From Parasphingopyxis lamellibrachiae (GTDB lineage: Bacteria > Pseudomonadota > Alphaproteobacteria > Sphingomonadales > Sphingomonadaceae): DNA of 64,000 bases. Numbering within the stretch: position 1 is the first letter of the stretch; each line of letters begins with the position of its first letter. Location: the NCBI RefSeq assembly GCF_003385775.1, contig NZ_QRDP01000004.1, forward strand, positions 2,164,957-2,228,956. Direction: 5' to 3'. The notes under the pieces were generated by a model. It was not told where the DNA came from. It worked only from the letters and a program-made list of their open reading frames with translations, and did no database searches. The position numbers were made by a program, and so were the translations under genes. Of this stretch, positions 36,554-45,771 are shown in pieces.

Positions 36554-38284
36554 ATGATCATATCTCGCCTCTCCGCCACTATCGGGCTCGTTCTGGTCGC
36601 CGCCTGCGCGTCCGTGCAGTCGCCTCCCGCGGCCTCGCAGACGCTTGCGACGGAAGCCGCTTCGGTCGAAAGCGGCGTAGAGCCGTTCGTTATCGCGGCC
36701 AATCCGCTTGCCGCCCGGGCCGGTATCGAGGTTCTGGAACGCGGTGGCTCGGCCGTTGACGCGGCAATCGCCGTCCAGGCGATGCTTTCGCTTGTCGAGC
36801 CGCAATCCTCGGGAATTGGCGGCGGCGCGTTTCTCCATTATTTCGATGCCACGACCGGCGATCTGACAGTGTTTGACGGACGCGAGACTGCGCCCGCCCA
36901 GGCCAGCAGGACGATGTTTCTCGATCCGGATGGCGAGCCGATCTCGTTCCGCGATGCTGTAGTAAGCGGCCGTGCAACTGGCGTGCCCGGCGTCGTGGCG
37001 GCGCTGTCAGCTGCGCATGAGGCGCATGGCACCCTGCCATGGAACGGCCTGTTCGGCAGCGCGATCCGAACCGCCGATGAGGGGTTCATCGTCAGCCCGC
37101 GGCTCGGCCGGTTCCTTGCAATCAATTTTCCGCAGCTCTCCGTGCCGGAAGCGAATGCCTATTTCTCGCGGCCGGACGGCACTCGCCTGCAGGTCGGGGA
37201 TCGCCTGCGCAATCCCGACTATGCGGCTTTCCTGGCCCGCCTTGCCGATCAGGGGCCAAGCGCATTGTATAGCGGCTCGATAGCGGCCGAGATTGTCGAG
37301 CGGACTCGCGCCGGGCCGTTGGGCGGGCAGATGACGATGGCGGACCTGGCCAATTATCGCCCGATTGAACGCCAGCCGGTTTGCAGCGCCTACCGCATTT
37401 ACCGGGTCTGCGCCCCGCCGCCGCCTTCGAGCGGAGTCGGTTTTCTCCAATTGCTCGGCCTGCTTGAGCGCACCGATATTGCCGAGCGCAGACCGGAGGA
37501 TCCCCGCGCATGGTTCCTCTTCGCGGAGGCAAGCCGCCTGATGTATGCGGATCGGGATCGCTATGTCGGCGATGTCCCGACTGTACCCGTCGAGGGGCTG
37601 CTCGACCCGGCCTATCTCGATAGCCGCGCCGCGCTTATCGGGGAACGCGCGATGCCTGCGCCGGAGGCCGGCACACCGCCGGGTGCCGAGCGGCCCGTTG
37701 CCGACCAGACGCATGAACCGGCAGGAACCTCCCATTTCATCGTCCGCGATGCCCGGGGCAATGTCGTGTCGATAACGACGACGGTGGAATCCATTTTCGG
37801 AACGGGCCGGATGGTCGGCGGCTTCTTCCTCAATAACCAGCTCACGGATTTCTCCTTCAATCCCCATCAGGCGGATGGCAGCCTCGCGCCCAATGCCGTG
37901 GCGCCGGGTAAGCGGCCGCGCTCCTCGATGATCCCGCTGATCCTGCTGGACGAGGCGGGCAATTTTGCCGGTGCCATCGGATCGGCAGGGGGCAATTCCA
38001 TCCTCGCCTATGTCGGCAAATCGCTGGTCGGTGCGATCGATTGGGGTCTGCCGATGCAGGATGCACTGGCGCTGCCCAACCTAGTGGCGCGCGGCGAACG
38101 GATCGGCGGCGAGGTCGGTGATTTCGATCCGGCGATTGTTGCCGGTCTTGCCGAGCGCGGGATCGACCTTCTTCCCGGGCAGGGAGAGGATTCAGGCGTC
38201 CATGGTGTGCTGATCAGGAATGGCGAAGTCGATGGCGGTTTCGATCCGCGCCGCGAGGGCGTTGTCCTGACCCTGCCGCGCTGA
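36554..38284 (+). CDS. ggt: Gamma-glutamyltransferase, lipoprotein form
   Basis: Splits glutathione and other gamma-glutamyl compounds outside the cytoplasm. The precursor is cut autocatalytically before the nucleophile Thr of AGTSHFIVRDARGNVVS; other motifs are ANPLAARAGIEVLERGGSAVDAAIA, GIGGGAFLHY and KRPRSSMIP. The N-terminus is a lipoprotein signal with LVAAC (Cys 18), so it is probably anchored instead of freely periplasmic. Start at the ATG 36554; a TTG 18 codons earlier would spoil the signal peptide. Confidence 0.93.
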   Translation: MIISRLSATIGLVLVAACASVQSPPAASQTLATEAASVESGVEPFVIAANPLAARAGIEVLERGGSAVDAAIAVQAMLSLVEPQSSGIGGGAFLHYFDATTGDLTVFDGRETAPAQASRTMFLDPDGEPISFRDAVVSGRATGVPGVVAALSAAHEAHGTLPWNGLFGSAIRTADEGFIVSPRLGRFLAINFPQLSVPEANAYFSRPDGTRLQVGDRLRNPDYAAFLARLADQGPSALYSGSIAAEIVERTRAGPLGGQMTMADLANYRPIERQPVCSAYRIYRVCAPPPPSSGVGFLQLLGLLERTDIAERRPEDPRAWFLFAEASRLMYADRDRYVGDVPTVPVEGLLDPAYLDSRAALIGERAMPAPEAGTPPGAERPVADQTHEPAGTSHFIVRDARGNVVSITTTVESIFGTGRMVGGFFLNNQLTDFSFNPHQADGSLAPNAVAPGKRPRSSMIPLILLDEAGNFAGAIGSAGGNSILAYVGKSLVGAIDWGLPMQDALALPNLVARGERIGGEVGDFDPAIVAGLAERGIDLLPGQGEDSGVHGVLIRNGEVDGGFDPRREGVVLTLPR

Positions 38285-38288
38285 GCGT

Positions 38289-39323
38289 CTAGCCGGTTCC
38301 CACGGCCTCGGCGATCGAGGCGAAGCCCTCCCGCTCGCGCAGTTTATCCAGCCCGAGGGCGATGCGCCTGCCAAGGCCGGGGCCATGAAAGGCGAGCGCG
38401 GTATAGAGCTGCACCAGGGATGCGCCGGCGCGGATGCGCGCCCAAGCCTCTTCGGCGGAATCGATTCCGCCGACGGCGATGATCGGCATGGCGCTCCCCG
38501 TCGCCTTGCGGAAATCCGCGAGGCGCTGGCGGGACAGAGGGGCCAGCGGCTTGCCGGACAATCCGCCGGTTTCGCCGGCATGGCGAGAGTGCAGCGCAGG
38601 TCGGCTTATCGTCGTGTTGCCGACAATCAGCGCGTCGATACCGCGCGTTATCGCGGTGCGGGAAATGGCGTCGATATCGGCCGGCTCGAGATCGGGGGCG
38701 ACTTTGAGGAAGACCGGGGGGCCTTCTGCGCCGCGGGCTGCCAATACGCGTTCGAGCAGGGCATCCAGCGCGCCCTCGTCCTGCAGCGCCCGAAGTCCCG
38801 GCGTGTTGGGGGAGGAGATGTTGATCGTCAGATAGTCGGCCATCGGCGCCATCGCCCGCGCGCCCGCTTCATAGTCGGTGATCCGGTCTTCGCTGTCCTT
38901 GTTGGCGCCGATATTGATGCCGACTATGCCGCGCGACCGGTCGCGGCGCGCGAGCCGCTTTGCCGCCGCCGCCTGCCCCGCATTGTTGAAGCCCATCCGG
39001 TTGATGACGGCCTCGTCTTCGCGCAGCCGGAACAGCCGCGGCTTCGGATTGCCCGATTGCGGCAGCGGGGTAACCGTGCCTATCTCGACATGGCCGAAGC
39101 CCAGGCCCAGCATTTCGTCGAAGACTTCGGCGTCTTTGTCGAAACCGGGAGCCAGGCCGACCGGGTTGGGAAAGGTCAGGCCGGCGATCTGCACCTGCAA
39201 CTCCCGCGGCGCCCGCTTTGCCCCAATGGCAGGGACAGCCTTCAGTCCCGCGATAGACAGGCGGTGGGCCCGTTCCGCATCGATCGTGAAAATAAGGGGG
39301 CGAAGCAGCGGGTATAACGTCAT
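38289..39323 (-). CDS. pyrD: Dihydroorotate dehydrogenase (quinone), class 2
   Basis: Fourth step of pyrimidine synthesis, passing electrons to the quinone pool at the inner membrane. Class 2 features are seen: the N-terminal amphipathic segment MTLYPLLRPLIFTIDAERAHRL, PNPVGLAPGFDKDAE, NRMGFNNAG, catalytic Ser in NISSPNTPGLR, and GGIDSAEEAWARI. I start at 39323 (344 residues) as in the family; the frame is open to 39485 but that part is unlike PyrD and would overlap the promoter region of the next gene. Converges with ggt with 4 bases between them. Confidence 0.95.
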   Translation of the reverse strand: MTLYPLLRPLIFTIDAERAHRLSIAGLKAVPAIGAKRAPRELQVQIAGLTFPNPVGLAPGFDKDAEVFDEMLGLGFGHVEIGTVTPLPQSGNPKPRLFRLREDEAVINRMGFNNAGQAAAAKRLARRDRSRGIVGINIGANKDSEDRITDYEAGARAMAPMADYLTINISSPNTPGLRALQDEGALDALLERVLAARGAEGPPVFLKVAPDLEPADIDAISRTAITRGIDALIVGNTTISRPALHSRHAGETGGLSGKPLAPLSRQRLADFRKATGSAMPIIAVGGIDSAEEAWARIRAGASLVQLYTALAFHGPGLGRRIALGLDKLREREGFASIAEAVGTG

Positions 39324-39413
39324 GCGCTGCGCTATGGCAGCGGCGGCGTGACTGGTCAAAATGCGGTTGAACTGGCTAGGATATGGAACAGTCATAAACA
39401 GGGGTTCTCGACC

Positions 39414-41237
39414 ATGAAGCGCATTCTTCTTCTTTCCACTGCGGGAGCACTGGCGGCTTTCGCATCCGTGACGGTGCAATCCCAAACTCCCGCCGCGTCG
39501 TCCGAGGCGGGCGCCGTTTCGGCGGACGCCGCGTTGGCCGAATTTTTCGAAGCCTATGACCAGGCCGAACTTGAATTTTCACCGCTGACGAAAGCGTTTC
39601 GCGGTATTCGCGACGAGGATTACGGCACATGGGGCGATTTCAGCGACGCCGATGCGGTTGCCGAGCAGGAACGACGGATCGCCGCGCTCGACCGGATGCA
39701 CGCGCAGTTCGCGGAAGCCGGTCTCAGCCCGGACTCACGCCTGTCCTACCGGCTGTTCGAGCGGGTGGCCGAACGCAGTTCCGCCGCGTTCGAATTCCGC
39801 CGCAACGGTTATGTGTTCGATCAGATGAATGGTGCGCAAAGCGGCTTGCCTGCGTTCCTCATCAATATCCACCGGGTTTCGAACATGGAAGAGGCGGAAG
39901 CCTATGTCAGCCGGCTTCAGGGCCTCGGCCAGGCGATGGACCAGCTTATCATCGAAGCCGAAGCGCGCGAGGCCAATGGCGTCCTGCCGCCCGATTGGGT
40001 GTTTCCCTACATTATTTCGGACGCCCGCAATGTGATTAGCGGCGCGCCCTTCACCGAGGGCGATGACGCGCCGCTCTATGCCGATCTCCAGGAGAAGGTG
40101 AACGGACTCGAGATCAGCGACGAGGCGAAGGCGGATCTTATCGCCCGCGGGCGTGCGGCGCTGCTCGAATCGGTCGGCCCGGCCTATGAGCGGTTGATCG
40201 CCATGTTCGAACGCCAGCAGGCCGGCGCGCCCGAACAGGATGGTATCTGGCGCTTCGCCAACGGTGCGGACTATTACGCCGAACGGCTGCGCTATTACAC
40301 AACGACCGATCTCACGGCCGATGAGATCCATCGGATCGGCCTTGAACAGGTCGCGCGGATCCATGGCGAGATGCGGGCGATCATGGCGCAGGTCGGCTTC
40401 GAAGGAACACTGCAGGAATTCTTCGTCCATCTGCGCAACAATGACGACATGTTCCACACCTCGCGCGAAAACTATCTGGCAGAGGCCAATGCCGTCATCG
40501 CCGCGATGCGGGAGCGGTTGCCAGAATTCTTCGGGACGCTGCCGCGGGCCGACCTGGTCGTCCGGCCGGTCGAGGCGTTCCGCGAACAATCGGCGGGCAA
40601 GGCGTTCTACAACGCCCCGACGCCGGATGGTTCGCGACCGGGCATCTATTATGTGAACCTCTACAATCTGCGCGACATGTCCCGCACCGAACTTGAGGCG
40701 CTTGCCTATCACGAGGGTGTGCCGGGGCATCACCTCCAGCGCTCCCTGCAGGTAGAGGGGGGCGAGATTCCGACCTTCCGGCGTTTCGGCGGATTCACCG
40801 CCTATAACGAAGGCTGGGGTCTCTATGCCGAAGAACTCGGCAAGGAAATGGGCGGCTATACCGACCCCTATTCCGATTTCGGCCGGCTGGGCATGGAACT
40901 ATGGCGCGCCGCCCGCCTCGTCGTCGATACCGGCATCCACCATATGCGCTGGTCCCGCGAAGAAGCGATTGCCTATCTGCAGGAGAACACGCCCAATCCA
41001 GAGGGCGATATCCGCAGAGCCATTGAACGGTACATCGTCTATCCGGGTCAGGCGACCGCCTATATGATCGGCAAGCTCAAGATCATGGAGCTGCGCCAGC
41101 GGGCCATGGATACGCTTGGCGAAGATTTCGACTATCGCGGATTCCATGATGCGGTTCTCGCGCCCGGCCCCGTGCCGCTGGATATCCTCGAAACACAGGT
41201 CGATGCCTGGATAGCAAGCGTTCAGGCGGAGGGCTGA
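39414..41237 (+). CDS. DUF885 family exported metallopeptidase-like protein
   Basis: The 607-residue protein has a signal peptide (MKRILLLSTAGALAAFASVTVQ) and the DUF885 pattern ending in a zinc-site-like EALAYHEGVPGHHLQRSLQ, with a downstream Glu in YNEGWGLYAEEL. Such proteins are classed as putative carboxypeptidases or gluzincin-like metalloproteases with unproven substrates. AGGGG lies before the ATG. Divergent from pyrD. A strong terminator lies about 100 bases beyond the stop. Confidence 0.9.
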   Translation: MKRILLLSTAGALAAFASVTVQSQTPAASSEAGAVSADAALAEFFEAYDQAELEFSPLTKAFRGIRDEDYGTWGDFSDADAVAEQERRIAALDRMHAQFAEAGLSPDSRLSYRLFERVAERSSAAFEFRRNGYVFDQMNGAQSGLPAFLINIHRVSNMEEAEAYVSRLQGLGQAMDQLIIEAEAREANGVLPPDWVFPYIISDARNVISGAPFTEGDDAPLYADLQEKVNGLEISDEAKADLIARGRAALLESVGPAYERLIAMFERQQAGAPEQDGIWRFANGADYYAERLRYYTTTDLTADEIHRIGLEQVARIHGEMRAIMAQVGFEGTLQEFFVHLRNNDDMFHTSRENYLAEANAVIAAMRERLPEFFGTLPRADLVVRPVEAFREQSAGKAFYNAPTPDGSRPGIYYVNLYNLRDMSRTELEALAYHEGVPGHHLQRSLQVEGGEIPTFRRFGGFTAYNEGWGLYAEELGKEMGGYTDPYSDFGRLGMELWRAARLVVDTGIHHMRWSREEAIAYLQENTPNPEGDIRRAIERYIVYPGQATAYMIGKLKIMELRQRAMDTLGEDFDYRGFHDAVLAPGPVPLDILETQVDAWIASVQAEG

Positions 41238-41289
41238 TCGGCTTTTTGTCGCATTTGTCCAATACGCCGGCTTTGACTCCGGCCTATTC

Positions 41290-41375
41290 CGGCGCTGCGA
41301 CCCGAAGGATCCTCATGTGAGGAACCTTAAGACTAGCGGCCCTTGGCAGGAAACTGCCCTGGGCCGCTTTTTTTT
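41290..41375 (+). terminator. Strong intrinsic terminator with a preceding structured segment
   Basis: AGCGGCCC (41335-41342) pairs with GGGCCGCT (41361-41368), with an inner GGCAG-GAAA-CTGCC stem, then eight T (41368-41375). Upstream, 41305-41328 is a 24-base near-perfect palindrome with arms AAGGATCCTCA and TGAGGAACCTT. It may simply end the DUF885 transcript. The strong upstream fold also allows a small RNA or a leader attenuator for the AraC-type gene 65 bases downstream. Confidence 0.85.
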
Positions 41376-41439
41376 GTGATCGAATTGCGCTACCCCCTGT
41401 TTTTGAAGCAGAAAACAAAAACGCTTCGGGGCGCAAAAC

Positions 41440-42300
41440 TTGACCGATATGTCGAAATTCTCGCTGGAATTCGCACCACCTCCCGATGATATGCAGGAGT
41501 TGGTCTCGACCTTCTATCTGTTCTCCGCCGATATCGACGAAAGCACGCAGACCGAACGAGCAGACCGCGCGCAGCTTCGTTTTCTGCTGCAGGGGAGCGG
41601 TGGGTACGAGTTTCATGACGGCGTCTATCTGGATGCGGCTCCCGTAACGATTATCGGGCCGACGACGGGCCCGACCATCGGCCATGTCAAAGGGCCGTTG
41701 GAAATTTTCGGGATAGGACTGCAACCGGCCGGATGGGGCAGCCTGATGGGCGCCGATGCAGAACGCTACACGAATCGTCTGATCGATGCGGCTTCCATTT
41801 TCGGCGACGGCGTGATGGAGACCCATGCCGCGATCGACGCTGCCGAAACTCTGGCGGAAAAAGTCACGATAGGAGAGGCCTTCGCGCGGGAACTTCTGAA
41901 AGATGCCGAGTCTTCGCCGATCTGGTTCACCCGGGTGGTCGATGAATGGCTGACCGGCAGTGCCTCTCCCGATATCAACGACCTGATCGACCAGTCGGGC
42001 CTGTCAAAGCGTCAGGTCGAACGCATGACGAAGCGCTTCTACGGCGCGTCGCCCAAACTTCTCGCCCGCAAATATCGGGCGCTCCGCGCCGCTTCGCTCC
42101 TCGTGCGCCAAGACGGCGATGAAGAAGCCCCGCTCGAAGATGCCTTTTACGATCAATCCCACCTGATCCGCGAGATCAAGGAGTTTACCGGGGCGACGCC
42201 CGGCAAGATCAGCAAAGAGCCAGATACGCTGTCCAAGGAAGTGGCCGAGCGGCGCAAGAAACTGGCCGGCAAGGTCAGCAAACTGATTTCCGATACTTAG
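41440..42300 (+). CDS. AraC-type transcriptional regulator
   Basis: The 286-residue protein has a cupin-like sensor half (PDDMQELVSTFYLFSADID ... LQPAGWGSLMGADAERYTNRLID) and an AraC helix-turn-helix half (DINDLIDQSGLSKRQVERMTKRFYGASPKLLARKYRALRAASLL, then QSHLIREIKEFTGATPGKI). The tail is Lys/Arg-rich and unusually long. Start TTG at 41440 with GGGGCG upstream, or ATG at 41449. Its target is unknown; it stands just before the suf operon but is separated by its own stop and an operator-like dyad. Confidence 0.85.
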   Translation: MTDMSKFSLEFAPPPDDMQELVSTFYLFSADIDESTQTERADRAQLRFLLQGSGGYEFHDGVYLDAAPVTIIGPTTGPTIGHVKGPLEIFGIGLQPAGWGSLMGADAERYTNRLIDAASIFGDGVMETHAAIDAAETLAEKVTIGEAFARELLKDAESSPIWFTRVVDEWLTGSASPDINDLIDQSGLSKRQVERMTKRFYGASPKLLARKYRALRAASLLVRQDGDEEAPLEDAFYDQSHLIREIKEFTGATPGKISKEPDTLSKEVAERRKKLAGKVSKLISDT

Positions 42301-42376
42301 CACCCGGGGCGGGATCGCTATTCGCCCTCTCACGCCTTGATTTCTGGCGGACAAGCGCCCAAATCGTCAATCAGAA

Positions 42377-42401
42377 CGAATCAATCCGATTTGAGGATTC
42401 G
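42377..42401. promoter_or_regulatory. Dyad-symmetric operator candidate at the suf operon
   Basis: CGAATC and GATTCG form a perfect 6-bp dyad with 13 bases between, 25 bp in all, ending two bases before the ATG of the Rrf2 gene. IscR-type Rrf2 proteins bind sites of about 25 bp with dyad symmetry, so autoregulation is likely; the bases do not closely match the E. coli IscR consensus. Confidence 0.5.
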
Positions 42402-42403
42402 CA

Positions 42404-42853
42404 ATGCGCCTTTCGAGTATGGCCGACTATGCTATTGTCACGATGCGGGCCGCGTCCCGGCATTGCGGCGGATCGCGGACCAGCGCAACGCAGCTGGCCG
42501 AGGAAACGGGCATTCCGCTGCCCACGACCCAGAAGCTGATCAGCCTCCTGTCGCGCGGGGGCCTGCTCATATCGATGCGCGGCGCGGGTGGCGGTATCCA
42601 GCTGGCGCGGCCGGCCGCGGCGATCAGTCTTGCCGATATTATCGAAGCCGTTGAAGGCCCGATCGCGATGACCGCCTGTGTGGAAAAGGGCCGCCATGAT
42701 TGCGGGCTGGAAGATGCCTGCCAGGTCAGGCCGCACTGGGGTATCGTCAACGATGCAGTTCGCGGTGCGCTGAACGATGTCAGCCTTGCAAGCCTCTCCA
42801 GCACCGGCCCAGCCGGTCTGGCCGTTCCTGTTACCGAAAGTGCCCATGCATGA
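42404..42853 (+). CDS. Rrf2-family Fe-S regulator of the suf operon
   Basis: The 149-residue protein has the Rrf2 winged helix ([62 protein letters not shown]) and three Cys in [19 protein letters not shown], the cluster-binding arrangement of IscR/SufR-like sensors. It is the first gene of the suf operon and overlaps sufB by ATGA, so it is expected to sense Fe-S status and repress its own operon. The E. coli-like iscR symbol is avoided because the context is suf. Confidence 0.92.
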   Translation: MRLSSMADYAIVTMRAASRHCGGSRTSATQLAEETGIPLPTTQKLISLLSRGGLLISMRGAGGGIQLARPAAAISLADIIEAVEGPIAMTACVEKGRHDCGLEDACQVRPHWGIVNDAVRGALNDVSLASLSSTGPAGLAVPVTESAHA

Positions 42854-44331
42854 CCGACGATACGAAATTCCGGAACGAAGAAGCCTTCGAGGCTGCCAAA
42901 AAAGCGGAAACCTATGAGTTCGGCTGGTCGTCCGACATCGAACAGGATTTTGCGCCCAAGGGCCTGAACGAAGACACGGTCCGTTTCATCTCTGCCAAGA
43001 AGGAAGAGCCGGAATGGATGCTTGAATGGCGGCTGAAGGCGTATCGCCGCTGGTTGAAGATGGAGACGCCGGACTGGGCGAAGCTCAACATTCCGGCGAT
43101 CGATTATCAGGACGCCTATTATTATGCCGAGCCCAAAGCCAAGGAAAAGCTCGGTTCGCTCGACGAGGTCGATCCGGAAATCCTGCGCGTATACGAGAAG
43201 CTCGGCATTCCGATCGAGGAGCAGAAGGTGCTGGCCGGGGTCGAGGGCGCGCGCAAGGTGGCCGTCGACGCCGTGTTCGACAGCGTGAGCGTGGCAACGA
43301 CATTCCGCGAGGAACTGTCGAAAGCCGGCGTGATATTCCTCTCCATCTCCGAAGCGATTCGCGAGTATCCGGAACTGGTGAAGAAATGGCTCGCCAAGGT
43401 CGTGCCCGTGCACGACAATTATTTCGCCGCGCTCAATTCGGCGGTCTTTTCGGACGGCACCTTCGTTTACATCCCGGAAGGCGTCCGCTGCCCGATGGAG
43501 CTTTCCACCTATTTCCGGATCAATGCCGAAAATACCGGCCAGTTCGAACGTACGCTGATCATTGCGGAGAAGGGGAGCTATGTCTCCTATCTCGAGGGCT
43601 GCACCGCGCCGATGCGCGACGAGAACCAGCTCCATGCCGCAGTCGTCGAGCTGGTCGCGCTCGACGATGCCGAGATCAAATATTCAACCGTGCAGAACTG
43701 GTATCCGGGAGATGCCGAGGGCAAGGGCGGGATCTACAATTTCGTCACCAAGCGCGGGCTTTGCCAGGGAAAGAACAGCAAGATCAGCTGGACCCAGGTC
43801 GAGACGGGTTCGGCCATCACCTGGAAATATCCCAGCTGCGTTCTCAATGGCGAAAACAGCATCGGCGAATTCTATTCGGTTGCGCTTACCAACAACTACC
43901 AGCAGGCCGATACCGGCACCAAGATGATCCACAATGCGAGCGGCACCCGCTCGACGATCATCTCCAAGGGCATCAGCGCGGGCAAGAGCGACAACACTTA
44001 TCGCGGGCTGGTGCGTGTGGCGCCGGGCGCGGAAGGCGTGCGCAATTTCACCCAGTGCGATTCGTTGCTGCTCGGCGATCAGTGCGGCGCCCATACCGTG
44101 CCCTATATCGAGGTGCGGAATCCGAGCGCCCAGATCGAGCATGAGGCGACGACCTCCAAGATCAGCGACGACCAGATGTTCTATGCCCAGCAGCGCGGCC
44201 TCGACGAAGAGGAATCCGTGGCGCTGATCGTCAACGGTTTTGCGAAGGAAGTGCTCAAGCAGCTGCCGATGGAATTCGCCGTCGAGGCCCAGAAGCTGCT
44301 CGATATTTCGCTCGAAGGGAGTGTTGGATGA
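42850..44331 (+). CDS. sufB: SufB, Fe-S cluster scaffold subunit
   Basis: Scaffold of the SufBC2D complex on which clusters form. The 493-residue protein ends with the strongly conserved [38 protein letters not shown], including the functional Cys of CGAH and the His-Glu pair, followed by [25 protein letters not shown]. Start at the ATG within the ATGA overlap with the Rrf2 gene. Unlike most suf operons, sufC does not follow directly: an unknown exported acidic protein gene intervenes. Confidence 0.97.
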   Translation: MTDDTKFRNEEAFEAAKKAETYEFGWSSDIEQDFAPKGLNEDTVRFISAKKEEPEWMLEWRLKAYRRWLKMETPDWAKLNIPAIDYQDAYYYAEPKAKEKLGSLDEVDPEILRVYEKLGIPIEEQKVLAGVEGARKVAVDAVFDSVSVATTFREELSKAGVIFLSISEAIREYPELVKKWLAKVVPVHDNYFAALNSAVFSDGTFVYIPEGVRCPMELSTYFRINAENTGQFERTLIIAEKGSYVSYLEGCTAPMRDENQLHAAVVELVALDDAEIKYSTVQNWYPGDAEGKGGIYNFVTKRGLCQGKNSKISWTQVETGSAITWKYPSCVLNGENSIGEFYSVALTNNYQQADTGTKMIHNASGTRSTIISKGISAGKSDNTYRGLVRVAPGAEGVRNFTQCDSLLLGDQCGAHTVPYIEVRNPSAQIEHEATTSKISDDQMFYAQQRGLDEEESVALIVNGFAKEVLKQLPMEFAVEAQKLLDISLEGSVG

Positions 44332-45035
44332 TGATGCGCTTTGCTTCCATGGCCGCGTGCCTGGTGCTTGCTGTCCCGACCGCGCTGGTTGCCCAGAACG
44401 ATGAGCAGGAAGGCGGCGGTACCGTCGATCTCGACGCGATCGATGCGCTGTTAGGCGGCGCAGCTGTTACCGGTGCCGGTGACACCGCTGCGGGCGATGC
44501 CGATACTACGGACGCCGAAGGCGAAGAGCCGACCGAGGAGGATACCGACTCGTCTGGTGACGGCGAAGAAGATGCGGCGGAGGAGGATGCGGAAGCACCC
44601 GAGATTTCCGATCTCACGCTTGCCTTCAACGCCTATTCGCTCTGCGCTTCCGAAGCGGGCGCGGCGCTTGAGGAAACGGGCTTTGCGCTGGATGTGATCG
44701 GGCGGGAGGCTTTGCTGCGCTGTTCGGGCCAGCGCGCAGCCTATGTGAACGCATTCTATTTCAGTCTGCTGCCATATCATCCCGATGGTGAAGAAATCGA
44801 GGTTCGGGCAAGCGCCGAACGGCTTGTCGCGCAATCCGACACGGCGATTGCCAACGTCGTCACGCGCGAAGTGACAGACCTGCGAGAAATCAGAGAGCTC
44901 GACGCCGCTGCGGAGGCCGAGGATGAAGAGGCCCGGTCTGCCGATCCATCTGGCGAAGACGATGCGGCGACTGCCGAAGAAAACCCCGACGGCGATACAG
45001 CCGAAGACGAAATGGAACCCAATGCTCAAGATTGA
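44328..45035 (+). CDS. Unknown exported acidic protein inside the suf operon
   Basis: The 235-residue protein is not a family I recognise. It has a signal peptide ([23 protein letters not shown]), then a very acidic low-complexity region (Asp/Glu/Thr/Gly, about residues 24-95). A folded helical middle with two Cys ([45 protein letters not shown]) follows, and a second acidic tail from about 195. It overlaps sufB by ATGA and sufC by 14 bases, so it is translated as a full member of the suf operon although it is sent to the periplasm. A metal-binding role would fit the acid-rich tails but is a guess. Confidence 0.8.
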   Translation: MMMRFASMAACLVLAVPTALVAQNDEQEGGGTVDLDAIDALLGGAAVTGAGDTAAGDADTTDAEGEEPTEEDTDSSGDGEEDAAEEDAEAPEISDLTLAFNAYSLCASEAGAALEETGFALDVIGREALLRCSGQRAAYVNAFYFSLLPYHPDGEEIEVRASAERLVAQSDTAIANVVTREVTDLREIRELDAAAEAEDEEARSADPSGEDDAATAEENPDGDTAEDEMEPNAQD

Positions 45036-45771
45036 CAATCTCCACGCCGAAGTCGGCGGAACCGAAATTCTCAAGGGGCTGAGCCTCGAAATCGCGGCCG
45101 GCGAGATCCATGCCATCATGGGTCCCAACGGCGCGGGCAAATCGACACTCGCCTATGTGCTGGGCGGCCGCGACGGCTATGAGGTCACCGGAGGGTCGGC
45201 GACCTATGACGGGATCGACCTGCTCGAACTCGCGCCGCATGAGCGTGCTGCAGCAGGTCTGTTTCTGGGATTCCAGTATCCGGTCGAGATTCCCGGAGTG
45301 TCCAATGTCCAGTTTCTGCGCTCGGCGCTCAACGCCCAGCGAAAGGTGCGCGGCGAAGAACCGCTGTCGGGCGCCGAATTCCTCAAGCTCGCCCGTGAAC
45401 AGGCAAGCGCGCTCAAGATGGATGCCGAAATGCTCAAGCGCGCCGTCAATGTTGGCTTTTCCGGCGGCGAGAAGAAGCGCAACGAAATGGTGCAGATGGG
45501 GATTATCGATCCCAAACTGGCGATCCTCGACGAAACCGATAGCGGCCTCGATATCGATGCATTGCGCACCGTAGGCGAAGGCATCAACACGATCATGCGC
45601 CAACCGGATAAAGCCGTGCTGCTGATCACGCACTATCAAAGGCTTCTGGACGTGGTGAAGCCCGATTTCGTCCATGTTCTGGCGGGTGGCCGGATCGTGA
45701 AGACGGGCGGCGCCAATCTCGCGCTGCAACTCGAGAGCGAAGGCTATGAAGCCATTGCGGAGGCGGCGTGA
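45022..45771 (+). CDS. sufC: SufC, ABC ATPase of Fe-S assembly
   Basis: Soluble ATPase that drives SufB/SufD rearrangement. The 249-residue protein has Walker A GPNGAGKST, the signature FSGGEKKRNEMVQM, Walker B LAILDETDSGLD and the switch His in LLITHYQRLL. The start [13 protein letters not shown] is the family start and lies inside the end of the preceding acidic-protein gene. The stop overlaps the GTG of sufD. Confidence 0.97.
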   Translation: MLKIDNLHAEVGGTEILKGLSLEIAAGEIHAIMGPNGAGKSTLAYVLGGRDGYEVTGGSATYDGIDLLELAPHERAAAGLFLGFQYPVEIPGVSNVQFLRSALNAQRKVRGEEPLSGAEFLKLAREQASALKMDAEMLKRAVNVGFSGGEKKRNEMVQMGIIDPKLAILDETDSGLDIDALRTVGEGINTIMRQPDKAVLLITHYQRLLDVVKPDFVHVLAGGRIVKTGGANLALQLESEGYEAIAEAA

